A stretch of DNA of 64,000 bases from contig NZ_CP013141.1 of NCBI RefSeq assembly GCF_001442535.1, positions 2,499,492 to 2,563,491 of the forward strand, given 5' to 3'. The notes below the pieces were generated by a model. That model ran no database searches. It saw nothing but the letters and a program-made list of their open reading frames with translations, and was not told the DNA's origin. A program made the translations under genes and the position numbers. Origin of the DNA: Lysobacter antibioticus (lineage in GTDB: Bacteria; Pseudomonadota; Gammaproteobacteria; Xanthomonadales; Xanthomonadaceae). How positions within the stretch are numbered: the first letter of the stretch is position 1; each line of letters opens with the position of its first letter. This document shows positions 44,046-53,461 of the stretch, in pieces.

Positions 44046-44678
44046 ATGATGCGCTTTCGTCATTTGACCCTTGCCCTGATGGGCGCCATGGCCTTTGCCC
44101 CGGCCGCCTTCGCTCAGGATTCCACCACCACCGACACCGCGAGCGGCAAGCGCTTCGCCGTCGTCGGCGGTTACGCGCTCAGCCAGCCGACCAAGAACCC
44201 GCTGATCGGCGGCGTACGCACCGATCTCGACGGTGAAGGCGCGGCCACGCTCAGCGCCAGCTACTACATCAACGACAACATCGCCATCGAGGCGTGGGGC
44301 GCAGCCGACAAGTTCGGTCACCGCGTCAACGCCGGCGGCGGCAAGATCGGCAGCGTCGATTCGCAGCCGATCGCGCTGAGCGGCCAGTACCACTTCCGCA
44401 CCGCCGACAGCGTCGTGCGTCCGTTCCTGGGCCTGGGCTACTACGAGGCCAACTACAGCAACGAGACCCCGATCGCCGGCCAGCGTCTGGGCGTGGAGAC
44501 CGCCAAGGGCGCGATGGCGACCGCCGGCGTCGACCTCAACATCAACCCGACCTGGTTCGCCCGCGCCGACGTGCGCTACATGCAGGGCAAGTCGGACGTG
44601 AAGCTCAACGGCCTCAACGTCGGCGAAGCCGAGCTGAACCCGGTGACCCTCGGTATCGGCGTCGGCGCGCGCTTCTGA
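44046..44678 (+). CDS. OmpW-family outer-membrane protein
   Basis: 210 residues; signal peptide of about 23 residues ending AFA-QD. The mature sequence forms an eight-stranded barrel with the typical ATLSASYYINDNIAIE and FLGLGYYEANYSN segments and a terminal Phe. OmpW proteins form a narrow hydrophobic channel for small molecules and often respond to stress. Two adjacent ATG codons (44046, 44049) exist; either may be used. A terminator follows directly. Confidence 0.92.
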   Translation: MMRFRHLTLALMGAMAFAPAAFAQDSTTTDTASGKRFAVVGGYALSQPTKNPLIGGVRTDLDGEGAATLSASYYINDNIAIEAWGAADKFGHRVNAGGGKIGSVDSQPIALSGQYHFRTADSVVRPFLGLGYYEANYSNETPIAGQRLGVETAKGAMATAGVDLNINPTWFARADVRYMQGKSDVKLNGLNVGEAELNPVTLGIGVGARF

Positions 44679-44707
44679 TCGCCTGATCGCCTCGTTACGC
44701 AACACCC

Positions 44708-44731
44708 AACGGGCTCCTTCGGGAGCCCGTT
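44708..44731 (+). terminator. Terminator with UUCG loop after the OmpW gene
   Basis: A perfect 10-base-pair stem (AACGGGCTCC/GGAGCCCGTT) is closed by a TTCG tetraloop, 30 bases after the stop and followed by GTCGTTTCG. Confidence 0.85.
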
Positions 44732-44775
44732 GTCGTTTCGATCGCCGTCGCGCAGTGCCTTGTCGTCGCCAACGC

Positions 44776-45576
44776 TCAGGCGAACGCGCGCGGATCGGCC
44801 ACGCGGATCAGATAGAACGCGGCCCCGCGGGGATCGCTCAGGCGCGCGATGCGGTCGGCGCCGGCGTCGAACGGCGCCAGCAGGACGCGGCCGCCGAGCG
44901 CCACCGCGCGCGCGGCGCAGGCATCGACATCGTGCACCTGCAGATAGATCGACCAATGCGGCGCCATGTCGCCCCATTCCGGCCCCATCTGCATCAGGCC
45001 GCCGAGCCTGCGCCGATCGTCGGAGAACACCCGGTAGCCGCTCGCCGCGGCCGGCTGCGCCTGCATCCGCCAACCGAACAAGCGCCGGTAATAGGCTTCC
45101 GCGCGGTCGAGGTCGCGCGTCGCCAGTTCGGCCCAGCACACGGCATTGTCGACGCCGAGGCGGTCGACGCCGGGATGGGCGCGCTGCTGGGCCAGCAGGA
45201 AGGCGACGCCTTCGGGATCGCTGCACACCGCCATGCGCACGTGCTCCATGAGCTCGAACGGCGCGGCGATCAAACGCCCGCCCAGCGCGACGGCGCGCTT
45301 GGCGACGGCGTCGCAGTCGGCAGCGCGGAAATACACGCCCCAATGCGGCACGCTGCTGCCGTCCGGCCCCGGCCAGGCGCCGGGCACCAGGCTGTAGGCG
45401 CCGGCGACGTCGTGGCCCTCGAGCTTGAAGATCGTGTACGGACTGCTGTCCGGCATCGGGGTGCGTTCGGTGGTCCAACCGAACAAAGCACAATAGAACG
45501 CCTCGGCCGCGACCTGGTCGTCGGTCGCCAACTCGAACCAACACGGCGCTCCCGGCGCGTGGACGAGCGAGGTCAT
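44776..45576 (-). CDS. Two-domain VOC (glyoxalase-like) protein
   Basis: 266 residues made of two VOC halves, each beginning with a similar string (PCWFELATDD near residue 11, VCWAELATRDL near 146) and with FGW after the first helix. Proteins of this type include antibiotic-resistance-like and dioxygenase-like members, and many bind metal weakly or not at all. The usual ligand His at the start of each half is replaced by a Trp-x-Glu pattern, as in the CFP30B/hydroxylase group. Substrate unknown. Confidence 0.85.
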   Translation of the reverse strand: MTSLVHAPGAPCWFELATDDQVAAEAFYCALFGWTTERTPMPDSSPYTIFKLEGHDVAGAYSLVPGAWPGPDGSSVPHWGVYFRAADCDAVAKRAVALGGRLIAAPFELMEHVRMAVCSDPEGVAFLLAQQRAHPGVDRLGVDNAVCWAELATRDLDRAEAYYRRLFGWRMQAQPAAASGYRVFSDDRRRLGGLMQMGPEWGDMAPHWSIYLQVHDVDACAARAVALGGRVLLAPFDAGADRIARLSDPRGAAFYLIRVADPRAFA

Positions 45577-45709
45577 CGTGGCTCTCCCCCTGACTACCCC
45601 TCGACACTACGCCGTGGCGAAGAAATCGTCATGGCGCGCTGCGGCGAAAGCGCTGCCTTGGGTGAGACAGCAGGAGTTTCGGTGAGCCTCGACCAGTACT
45701 GCACCGCGC

Positions 45710-46594
45710 TCAGGGATGCTCGGCCTCGACGTGGACGCGTTCGCGGCGCAGCAAATACAGCCCGCTGGCGACGATGATGGCCGCGCCGACCCAGGTCGTC
45801 GAATCGGGCAAGACGCCCCACAAGCTGAGGTCGAGCAATACGCCCCAGATCAAGGCCGTGTACTCCAGCGGCGCGATCAGCGAGGCCTCGCCGAGGCGGA
45901 AGGCTTCGGTGACCGCGTATTGCCCGATCGAACCGGCGACGCCGAGGCCGACGATCAGCCACAGGTCTTCGCCGCGGATCGGCGCCCATGTCGGCAAGGC
46001 CAGCGCGCCGGCGCCGAGGGTCAACATCACCATCAGCCAGACCATCATCGCCTGGGTGCTGTCGGTGCGCGACAGCAGGCGCACGGTGATCGCGCTGACC
46101 GCATAACCGAGCGCCGCGGCCAACACCGCCAGCGCGGCCAGGCTCAGCATGCCCTCGCCGCTCGGGCGCAACAGCACCAGCACCCCGATGAGGCCGATGC
46201 CGATCGCGACCCAGCGCCGCGGCCCGACCCGTTCGCCGAGAATCGGCCCGGACAGCGCGGTGATCAGCAAGGGCGCGATGAAGAAGATCGAATACGTCGT
46301 CGACAGCGGCAGCCGATGCACGCCGTAGACGAAGGTCGCCATCATGCCGATGCCGAGCACGCCGCGCAGCAGGTGCAGCGACCAACGCACGCGCAGCAAG
46401 GGCTTCAGCCCGCCGCTGGCCAGCGCCCAGGTCAGCACGAACGGCAGCGAGGAGGCACCGCGCAGCGCGGCGACCTGGAAGGGTGGGTAATGCGCCGACA
46501 GCAGCTTCAACAGCGCGTCCATGATCGAGAACATCACCACCGCGACCAACATGGTCGCCATCGCGCGACGGCGATGCGGATGCGCCGCGGTCAT
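45710..46594 (-). CDS. EamA/DMT-family transporter
   Basis: 294 residues with ten transmembrane helices arranged as two EamA repeats (first half ending near SGPILGERVGPRRW, second ending near LYLLRRE). Such proteins export amino acids, nucleosides or drugs. I start at ATG 46594 (MTAAHPHRRR); the frame stays open upstream but the added residues are not typical. No clear ribosome-binding site. It stands alone. Confidence 0.85.
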   Translation of the reverse strand: MTAAHPHRRRAMATMLVAVVMFSIMDALLKLLSAHYPPFQVAALRGASSLPFVLTWALASGGLKPLLRVRWSLHLLRGVLGIGMMATFVYGVHRLPLSTTYSIFFIAPLLITALSGPILGERVGPRRWVAIGIGLIGVLVLLRPSGEGMLSLAALAVLAAALGYAVSAITVRLLSRTDSTQAMMVWLMVMLTLGAGALALPTWAPIRGEDLWLIVGLGVAGSIGQYAVTEAFRLGEASLIAPLEYTALIWGVLLDLSLWGVLPDSTTWVGAAIIVASGLYLLRRERVHVEAEHP

Positions 46595-46816
46595 GACGAG
46601 TGCGGGCCGACGCAAGCGGCGCGCCGGGCGTAGGGCATGAAGCGGTGGCGTGACGAGAAGGACATGTCGGCCGATCGAAGCGGGACCGTCTATCTTGCCC
46701 GGCGCGCCTGCGCGCGTCATCCGGCCGAAGGCGGACGCGATGGAGACCGGGACGATGCCGACCGGGCCGGCATCGACGGAGCCGGCATCGACAGAGCCAA
46801 CGTCGACAAAGCAGGA

Positions 46817-47338
46817 TCAGCCGCGTCGGCGCAGCCGGCGCCCGAGCCCCAGGCTATAAGCCTGGTAGTAGCCGAGCAGCAGGCCGCCGACCGCGAGCAG
46901 GCTGCCTTGCCGCGGCAACCAACTGGCGTGGTCGCTCCAGCCGTGCGCGGCCTGCCACAGGCCGAACACGATCCGCGCCGCGACCACCAGGGTCAGACCC
47001 AGGATCAGCCAGCGGTTCGGCGTGTAGTACAGGCCCTGGGCCTCGTACTCGAAGCGGGTCAGGCAGACGCCGAGGACGCCGAGCAGCAGCCCGGCGCCCC
47101 AACCGAGCGCGGCATACAACGGCGCATCGACGATCCAGTAGCCGACCAGCCAGGCGCTGACGAAGAAGATCAGCAGCGACAGCAGCGACAGGGCCGCTGC
47201 CAGGCGCACCGCCCACGGCAGGGCCCGGCGCCGGGCCTTGCCGTAGCGATAGCGCTGGATCAACCCGAGCGGCAACAGCACCGCCCACAGCATCAAAAGG
47301 ACGAGCAAGGCCAGCGGAATGAGCAGCAACAAGGGCAT
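46817..47338 (-). CDS. Four- to five-helix membrane protein, possibly DUF1453/CcdC-like
   Basis: 173 residues, almost all hydrophobic, with helices near 3-25, 45-68, 75-92, 110-128 and 140-158. The basic segment RYRYGKARRRALPW lies after helix one and YYTPNRWLILGL before helix four. General features resemble DUF1453 proteins, but I cannot confirm the family. Function unknown. Confidence 0.65.
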   Translation of the reverse strand: MPLLLLIPLALLVLLMLWAVLLPLGLIQRYRYGKARRRALPWAVRLAAALSLLSLLIFFVSAWLVGYWIVDAPLYAALGWGAGLLLGVLGVCLTRFEYEAQGLYYTPNRWLILGLTLVVAARIVFGLWQAAHGWSDHASWLPRQGSLLAVGGLLLGYYQAYSLGLGRRLRRRG

Positions 47339-47718
47339 GGCCGCAGCTTACCGGTAGCCCCTGCCGACGTCGCGCGAAGGCGCCCGCACGGGACTGTCAG
47401 CGGCGGTCGGGGCGGTCCATGGGGCCTTGCGTTTCGTGTTTAGCGAAGGCCTTGGCGCTTGCCGCTTTGGGCCCTTGCCTTTGCTCGTCATCCCCGAAGG
47501 CGGGGGTGAGCGGACGTGCTTGCGAGCCACCGGCTCGCACGTCCGTGAACGCCGGGGCGCTCTGCGCCCTGGCCGGGCCGCAGAGACTTCAGCGCTCTGC
47601 TCGGACGAGCCCTGGACCCCCGCCTTCGCGGGGCTGACGGAGCCGAGGACAACGGCTGCGGCCGGGACGATGAAGCAGGGCCACGGCCGCGGTTCGGCGC
47701 CGAAGCCCCGGACTCGCC
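47339..47718. repeat. Intergenic region with two REP-like palindromes
   Basis: No gene is seen in these 380 bases. Two REP-like hairpins are present: CCCCG-AAGG-CGGGG at 47492-47505 and CCCCGC-CTTC-GCGGGG at 47618-47633, in opposite orientations, flanked by GTCATC or CTGACGG. They belong to the same family as the element at 28766. A pair in inverse orientation is the usual BIME arrangement. Confidence 0.65.
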
Positions 47719-48774
47719 TCAGGCCGCCTTGCCCAGGCTGGCGATGTCGATGACGAAGCGGTAGCGCACATCGCCCTTGATCATCCGCTCGTAGGCCTCG
47801 TTGATCTGGGCGATGTCGATCAGCTCGATGTCCGAGGCCACCCCGTGTTCGGCGCAGAAATCCAGCATTTCCTGGGTTTCGCGGATGCCGCCGATCAGCG
47901 AGCCGCCGAGCTTGCGCCGCTGCATGATCAGCGCGCCCGCGGCCACCGTCGAGGGGGTTTCCGGAATGCCCAGCAGGACCATGGTGCCGTCGAACTTCAA
48001 CAGGCCCAGATAGGCGTTGTAGTCGTGATCGCCGGACACCGAATCGATGATGAAATCGAACGAACGCGACAGGCTCTTGAAGGTGCCCTTGTCGCGGGTG
48101 GCGGCGAAGGCGTGCGCACCCAGGGCCAGCGCCGCCTCGCGCTTGGACTCGGAGGTGCTCAGCACGGTCACCCGCGCGCCCATCGCCACCGCGATCTTGA
48201 CCGCCATGTGGCCCAGGCCGCCGAGGCCGACCACCGCGACTTCGTCGCCGGCCTTGACCCCGTAATGCTTCAACGGCGAATAAGTGGTGATGCCGGCGCA
48301 CAGCAGCGGCGCGGCGCGGTCGAGCGGAATCGACGCGGGAATGCGCAGCACGTAATCCTGGTCGACGGTGATGCGGGTCGAATAGCCGCCGTAGGTCGGC
48401 GCGCCGGTGCCGCGCTCGCGCGAGTTGTAGGTGCCGGTCATGCCCTGGTCGCAGTACTGCTCCTCGCCGGCCCGGCACTGCGGACATTCGCGGCAGGAGT
48501 CGACGAAACAGCCGACGCCGACCGCGTCGCCGACCTGGAAGCTCTTGACGTTGGCGCCGAGCCGGGCCACCCGGCCGACGATCTCGTGGCCCGGCACCAT
48601 CGGGAAGGCCGATCCGCCCCACTCGTCGCGGGCCTGATGGATGTCGGAATGGCAGACGCCGCAATACAGGATGTCGATCAGGACCTCGTTCGGGCCCGGC
48701 TCGCGGCGCTCGATCGAGAACGGGGCCAGCGGCGTGCGCGCGTCGACGGCGGCGTAGGCGGCGGTTTTGTGCAT
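47719..48774 (-). CDS. Zinc-dependent NAD(P) alcohol dehydrogenase, cinnamyl/YahK type
   Basis: 351 residues. The catalytic zinc site is in GVCHSDIHQ with GHEIVGRV, the structural zinc cysteines are in SCRECPQCRAGEEQYC, and the Rossmann motif is VGLGGLGHMAVK. The overall sequence matches medium-chain dehydrogenases such as YahK, which reduce a wide range of aldehydes with NADPH. I start at ATG 48774 (MHKTAAYAAV), where the fold begins. It is divergent from yajQ. Confidence 0.93.
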   Translation of the reverse strand: MHKTAAYAAVDARTPLAPFSIERREPGPNEVLIDILYCGVCHSDIHQARDEWGGSAFPMVPGHEIVGRVARLGANVKSFQVGDAVGVGCFVDSCRECPQCRAGEEQYCDQGMTGTYNSRERGTGAPTYGGYSTRITVDQDYVLRIPASIPLDRAAPLLCAGITTYSPLKHYGVKAGDEVAVVGLGGLGHMAVKIAVAMGARVTVLSTSESKREAALALGAHAFAATRDKGTFKSLSRSFDFIIDSVSGDHDYNAYLGLLKFDGTMVLLGIPETPSTVAAGALIMQRRKLGGSLIGGIRETQEMLDFCAEHGVASDIELIDIAQINEAYERMIKGDVRYRFVIDIASLGKAA

Positions 48775-48908
48775 GAGGTCGGATCCTGGAGACGTGTGGA
48801 CGCAGTGTATCGGCGCCCCGGCGAGCGGGGCGCCGGCTCGCCGCAACAGTGCATATCGCCCCCGCGCTTGCGTTACCCTTTGCCGGTTCTCCCCCCAGCG
48901 AGTGTGCC

Positions 48909-49391
48909 ATGCCTTCTTTCGATGTCGTTTCCGAAGTCGACACCCACGAACTCACCAACGCGGTCGACCAGGCCAACCGCGAACTCGGCACCCGTTTCGA
49001 TTTCAAGGGCGTCGATGCCGAGTTCGTCCTCGACGACAAGAGCATCACCCAGTCGGCGCCGAGCGAGTTCCAGCTCGAGCAGATGACCCAGATCCTGCGT
49101 GCGCGCCTGGTCGCCCGCAACATCGACGCCCGTTGCCTGGAATTCGGCGACGTCGAGACCAACCTGGCCCGTGCGCGCCAGAAGATCACCGTCCAGCAGG
49201 GCATCGAGCAGAAGCTGGCGAAGAAGATCGCCGCGACCATCAAGGACGCCAAGCTCAAGGTCGAGACCCAGATCAACGGCGACAAGCTGCGCGTCACCGG
49301 CAAGAAGCGCGACGACCTGCAGGCGGTGATGGCCTTGCTGAAGGGCGGCGAGTTCGAGCGCCCGCTGCAGTTCGACAACTTCCGCGATTGA
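48909..49391 (+). CDS. yajQ: YajQ-family nucleotide (cyclic di-GMP) binding protein
   Basis: 160 residues, full length, starting MPSFDVVSEVDTHELTNAVD and carrying NRELGTRFDFKG and KITVQQGIEQKLAKKI, the core of the family. Two ferredoxin-like halves bind nucleotides. In Xanthomonas a homologue binds cyclic di-GMP and works with a LysR regulator to control virulence; a similar signalling role is likely here but inferred. The DUF1415 gene starts one base after its stop, so they form an operon. Confidence 0.95.
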   Translation: MPSFDVVSEVDTHELTNAVDQANRELGTRFDFKGVDAEFVLDDKSITQSAPSEFQLEQMTQILRARLVARNIDARCLEFGDVETNLARARQKITVQQGIEQKLAKKIAATIKDAKLKVETQINGDKLRVTGKKRDDLQAVMALLKGGEFERPLQFDNFRD

Positions 49392-49392
49392 G

Positions 49393-49947
49393 ATGAGCGC
49401 GATGGCCCCGTCCGGCGACGACCCGATCGCGGCGACCCGGCGCTGGCTGGAGCGCGCCGTGATCGGCCTGAACCTGTGCCCCTTCGCCAAGGCGGTACTG
49501 GCGAAAGGCCAGGTGCGTTTCGTCCTCAGCGAGGCCACGACCACCGAAGCGCTACTGGAAGAACTGGCCTCGGAGCTGGTGCTGCTGGAGCAGAGCGACC
49601 CGGAGCGGATCGACACCACCGTGCTGATCCATCCGCACGTCTTGAACGAGTTCCTGGACTTCAACGATTTCCTGGAACTCGCCGACGGTGCGGTCGCGGC
49701 GCTCGACCTGGAAGGCGAGATCCAGGTCGCCAGCTTCCATCCGGACTATCAGTTCGCCGACACCGCCTACGACGACGTCGGCAACTGCACCAACCGCTCG
49801 CCCTACCCGACCCTGCACCTGCTGCGCGAAGCCAGCGTCGAACGCGCGGTCGCGGCCTTTCCCGATCCGGACGTGATCGTCGAGCGTAATCTGGCGACCC
49901 TGGAAAAGCTCGGCCTGGAGGGCTGGCGCAAGCTGATGGCGGGTTGA
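49393..49947 (+). CDS. DUF1415 family protein
   Basis: 184 residues with the conserved motifs RRWLERAVIGLNLCPFAK and IQVASFHPDYQF, and NRSPYPTLHLLRE near the end. Function unknown. The conserved Cys, His and Asp residues are typical of the family and could bind metal or act in catalysis. Start ATG 49393, one base after yajQ; another ATG three codons on is possible. Confidence 0.93.
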   Translation: MSAMAPSGDDPIAATRRWLERAVIGLNLCPFAKAVLAKGQVRFVLSEATTTEALLEELASELVLLEQSDPERIDTTVLIHPHVLNEFLDFNDFLELADGAVAALDLEGEIQVASFHPDYQFADTAYDDVGNCTNRSPYPTLHLLREASVERAVAAFPDPDVIVERNLATLEKLGLEGWRKLMAG

Positions 49948-50001
49948 TTCGCCAACGCTCGCTGGATGGCGAGGTGATTACCCCGCCCGATCCGCCCAGG
50001 C

Positions 50002-50706
50002 TTAGCCGGCAATCGCCGCCCGCGCGTCCAGCGCCGTATTCAGCAGGGCGCGCGCCTGCACCAGTGAATCGGCGATGCGGTGCCCCAGCCCACGCAATTC
50101 CGCGCGCGGCGGGACCAGGTCGGGCACCTGGATCGGCGTCGCGCCGGCGGCGAGCGCGGCGCGCACCCCGGGCTCGGAATCTTCCAGCACCAGGCAACGG
50201 CGCGGATCCACGCCGAGCCGCTGCGCGGCCAATAGATAGATGTCCGGTGCCGGCTTCGGATGCGCTACGTCGCTGCCGGTCACGATCACCGCGAAACGCC
50301 CGATCAAGCCGCTCGAGGTCAGCTTCGCCACCGCGCGTTCGCGGCGGGTCGAGGTGGCGATGGCCTTCGGGATGGCGTGCGCATCGAGCAGGTCCAGCAA
50401 TTCGACCAAACCGTGCTTGAGCGGCAGACCGGCGACGACGCGCGCATCGTAGAGACGGTCGCCGGCATCGCGCAGACGCAGCGCGGCATCGGCGCCGAGG
50501 CGCTCGGCCAGCAGCGCATGGCTGGCGCGATCGTGCATGCCGACCATGCTCAGCCACAGGGCATCGTCGGCCTCGATCGACGCTTCCACTGCCGCGGCGC
50601 GCCAGGTCTCGAGCATCGCGCGCTCGCTGTCCAGCATCAGGCCGTCCATGTCGAACAACACCGCGTCGGGGACGAAATCGATCGGCGGCAAGCCGGACTC
50701 AGCCAC
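50002..50706 (-). CDS. HAD-superfamily sugar-phosphate phosphatase (subfamily IA)
   Basis: 234 residues. Motif I is LFDMDGLMLDSE, motif II is the Ser/Thr in AIATSTRR, motif III uses the lysine in AHPKPAPDIY and motif IV is VLEDSEPG. A four-helix cap follows motif I. It resembles beta-phosphoglucomutase and other sugar phosphatases of the YcjU/GS1-like group. The substrate cannot be read. Its start overlaps the end of the pseudouridine synthase gene by 8 bases, so the three minus-strand genes here form an operon. Confidence 0.92.
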   Translation of the reverse strand: MAESGLPPIDFVPDAVLFDMDGLMLDSERAMLETWRAAAVEASIEADDALWLSMVGMHDRASHALLAERLGADAALRLRDAGDRLYDARVVAGLPLKHGLVELLDLLDAHAIPKAIATSTRRERAVAKLTSSGLIGRFAVIVTGSDVAHPKPAPDIYLLAAQRLGVDPRRCLVLEDSEPGVRAALAAGATPIQVPDLVPPRAELRGLGHRIADSLVQARALLNTALDARAAIAG

Positions 50707-51400
50707 GGAACAAGGTCTCGATATCGGCGGCGTCGAGCATGCGCCATTGCCCGCTCGGCAGGTCGCCGAGCGACAAGCCGCCGATGCGGCTGCGATGCAG
50801 GGCTTCGACGTGATTGCCGACCGCGGCGAACATGCGCCGCACCTGGTGATAGCGGCCTTCGGTCAGGGTCAGCCGGGCCTGGCGCGGCGCCACCGCCTCG
50901 AGCACGGCCGGGGCCAACGCTGTCTGTTCCGACTCCAGCATCAGCTCGCCGCTGGCGAACACCGCGGCCTCGTCGCCGCGCAGATCGGACGCGAGCGCGG
51001 CCTCGTAGACCTTGGCCAGTTGCGCCTTCGGCGAGACGATCCGGTGCAGCAGGCCGCCGTCGTCGGTGAATAGCAGCAAGCCGCTGGTGTCGCGGTCGAG
51101 CCGGCCGACCGAGGACAGCAACGGCGAACGCGCGCGAAAACGCGGCGGCAGCAAGTCGTAGACGATGCGCCCCGGGTCTTTGGTCGAGCAGGTGTAACCG
51201 ACCGGCTTGTGCAGCAGCAAAGTCAGGCCGGCCGGCGGGTCCAGCGGTTCGCCGTCGAGGCGGATCGCCTCGTGCGCGACCTTGTCGTCGGCGTACAACA
51301 CCTCGCCCTGCGCATCGGTGATGCGGCCGGAGCGGAACATCGCGGTGACGTCCTTGCGGCTGCCGTAGCCCAGGTTGGCGATCAGCTTGACCAGTTTCAT
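50699..51400 (-). CDS. RsuA-family 16S rRNA pseudouridine synthase
   Basis: 233 residues with an S4-like N-terminal domain (MKLVKLIANLGYGSRKDV) and a catalytic domain with the nucleophilic Asp in GRLDRDTSGLLLFT and the KVYEAAL motif. RsuA enzymes modify U516 of 16S rRNA; related RluE/RluF proteins act on 23S rRNA. The start overlaps the stop of the methyltransferase as ATGA. Confidence 0.93.
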   Translation of the reverse strand: MKLVKLIANLGYGSRKDVTAMFRSGRITDAQGEVLYADDKVAHEAIRLDGEPLDPPAGLTLLLHKPVGYTCSTKDPGRIVYDLLPPRFRARSPLLSSVGRLDRDTSGLLLFTDDGGLLHRIVSPKAQLAKVYEAALASDLRGDEAAVFASGELMLESEQTALAPAVLEAVAPRQARLTLTEGRYHQVRRMFAAVGNHVEALHRSRIGGLSLGDLPSGQWRMLDAADIETLFRG

Positions 51401-52476
51401 GCGCGCGCCTTGCCCGGAGCCTTCGAGTGTTTGATCGCTTCGACGACCTTGAAGCCGCCGCGCTGGGCGACGATGCGGACTTGGCCGAAGCGTTCGTCGA
51501 GCACCGATTCGTACGGCAGGTGGCGGTTCGCCACCAGCCACAGGCGGCCGCCGGGATTCAGCGCTTCGGCGGCGACGGCGATGAAGCGCCGGCCCAGGTC
51601 GGGGCGTTCGTCGCGGCCCTGGCCGTGGAACGGCGGGTTGCTGACGATGACGTCGTAGCCGCGGTCCAGACCGGCGGTGACGTCGTGCCAGCGGAACTCG
51701 AGCTCGGCCGTCGTCGCCACGCGCGACAGATTGGTCCGCGCCAGCTCCAGCGCGCGCGCCTGCGCTTCGTAAAGGTCGACGGCGACGATGCCGGGGCAGC
51801 GCGCCAGCAATTCCGCCGAGAGATAGCCGTAGCCGGCGCCGAGATCGGCCGCGCGCCCGCGCAGGTCGCTCGGCAGATGCGCGGCGAGCAGGGCCGATGC
51901 GGCGTCGATGCGGTCCCAGGCGAACACCCCGGGCCGGCTGACGAAGCGGCCGCCGAGGATTTCGCGCGGCGCATCGAACGCGGCCCAGGCCGCGGCCTGG
52001 GCCGGATCGGCCGCGCCGTCGAGCGGCGCGGTCCAGAACGCGCGGCATTTGCGCTTGGACAGGCTGCCGACCGGGCCGGCGATGCGCCCCAGGTCGGTCT
52101 CGCCGGAACGCGCGCCTTCGTCGTTGCGCATGCAGGCGAGCACGCGCCCGCCGGGCGCGGTGCGCGCGATCGCCTGGGCGAACAGTGCGCGCGCCTCGTC
52201 GCGCTGGCGTGGCGGCAGCACCAGCACCAGCGGAAAGCGCCGGGCCGGGTCGAGCGTGTCCAGCTCGACCGTGTCCAGGCCGGCGCGGTGCAGGGCGTCG
52301 ACCTCGGGCTTGAAGCCCTGCTCGCAGACCAGGCCGGGGCGCGGCTGCTGACGCAGGCCGACGCCGTCGCGCGCATGCAGGAACAGCGCGCCGCCCTGGT
52401 CGGGCCAGCGCAGCGCGCCGTCGGCGAGCGGCTGGAAGAGGGTGTCGAGCGCGTCGTCGGAGCGGTCAACGCGCAT
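51397..52476 (-). CDS. RsmC-like rRNA guanine-N2 methyltransferase
   Basis: 359 residues in two methyltransferase-like halves; the N-terminal half is degenerate and the C-terminal half has the SAM-binding DLGAGYGYLSAELL and the catalytic NPPFHGQG. This layout is typical of RsmC (m2G1207 of 16S rRNA) and RlmG. Coupling to the pseudouridine synthase gene suggests a small-subunit maturation operon. Confidence 0.9.
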   Translation of the reverse strand: MRVDRSDDALDTLFQPLADGALRWPDQGGALFLHARDGVGLRQQPRPGLVCEQGFKPEVDALHRAGLDTVELDTLDPARRFPLVLVLPPRQRDEARALFAQAIARTAPGGRVLACMRNDEGARSGETDLGRIAGPVGSLSKRKCRAFWTAPLDGAADPAQAAAWAAFDAPREILGGRFVSRPGVFAWDRIDAASALLAAHLPSDLRGRAADLGAGYGYLSAELLARCPGIVAVDLYEAQARALELARTNLSRVATTAELEFRWHDVTAGLDRGYDVIVSNPPFHGQGRDERPDLGRRFIAVAAEALNPGGRLWLVANRHLPYESVLDERFGQVRIVAQRGGFKVVEAIKHSKAPGKARA

Positions 52477-52565
52477 ACGGGGAAGTCTGAATGGCGGTCA
52501 TCGCACGGATTTTACGCGCGACCGCGCTAGGGTGTCGGCATCGCATCCAACCGAATGCATGCCTC

Positions 52566-53342
52566 ATGCGCCTGCCCGTCCTGATTGCGGCCCTGTTGAT
52601 GCCCGTGGTGGCCTGGTTCTCCCAGCAGGGCGCATTCGGCCCCGACAACGGCACGATCTCCAACCGCTACCCCACCCTGCTGGTCGCGGCCGGCTACGCC
52701 TTCGCCATCTGGGGCCCGATTTTCCTCGGCGACCTGATCTTCGCCTTCTGGCAGCTGCGCGGGCGCTATCGCGGCGCCGACAGCCTGCGCCGGCTGCGCC
52801 CGGCCGCGGCCGCAGGCTTCACCCTGACCGCGCTGTGGATGCCGATCTTCTCCCAGCAATGGTTCTGGCTGGCCCTGACGGTGATCTGGCTGGCGCTGGC
52901 CTGCCTGGCTCGCTGCGCGGTGCTGCTGTCGCGCGACAGCCATCCCCTGCCCGGGCAGATCGCCTGGGCCAAGTTTCCGATCTCCCTGCATGCCGGCTGG
53001 CTGAGCCTGGCTGCGTTCCTGAACACCGCCCAGGTGATCGTCGCCTATCGCCTGCTGCCGACCGACGACATGCTGACCTGGAGCCTGGTGCTGCTGGCCG
53101 CGGCCGCCGCGCTGCTGTTGCTGTTGAACGCGCGCATGCGCGGCAACAGCGGCTATACGATCGCCGCGCTATGGGGCCTGGCCGGCGTCTACGTCGAACA
53201 ATCCGAGTCGGTCTTGCAGGGCGCGCAAATCGCCGCCTGGGGCGCGGCGGCGATCGCCGTATTGTTGCTGGTGCAGACCTTGTGGTTGCGCCTGCACCCG
53301 CGGCACCGGGTGTTTTCCGGCCATCTCTCGCCGGGCGAGTGA
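52566..53342 (+). CDS. TspO/MBR-like polytopic membrane protein
   Basis: 258 residues from ATG 52566 (MRLPVLIAAL) with six or seven transmembrane helices. AGYAFAIWGPIFLGDLI resembles the core of the 'tryptophan-rich sensory protein' relatives. A longer start at 52491 is possible but adds basic residues and lacks a ribosome site. Function unknown; TspO proteins bind tetrapyrroles. Divergent from the methyltransferase operon. Confidence 0.75.
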   Translation: MRLPVLIAALLMPVVAWFSQQGAFGPDNGTISNRYPTLLVAAGYAFAIWGPIFLGDLIFAFWQLRGRYRGADSLRRLRPAAAAGFTLTALWMPIFSQQWFWLALTVIWLALACLARCAVLLSRDSHPLPGQIAWAKFPISLHAGWLSLAAFLNTAQVIVAYRLLPTDDMLTWSLVLLAAAAALLLLLNARMRGNSGYTIAALWGLAGVYVEQSESVLQGAQIAAWGAAAIAVLLLVQTLWLRLHPRHRVFSGHLSPGE

Positions 53343-53461
53343 TCGTCGCGCCGGCGCGTTCGCGCTGCGGCGTTGTTGCGACCGCGCAACAGCGGCTTCA
53401 TCGCCACGCAACGCCGCGACCGCGAGGATGGAACATCGTCCAGCCTCAGGAGCGACCCACG

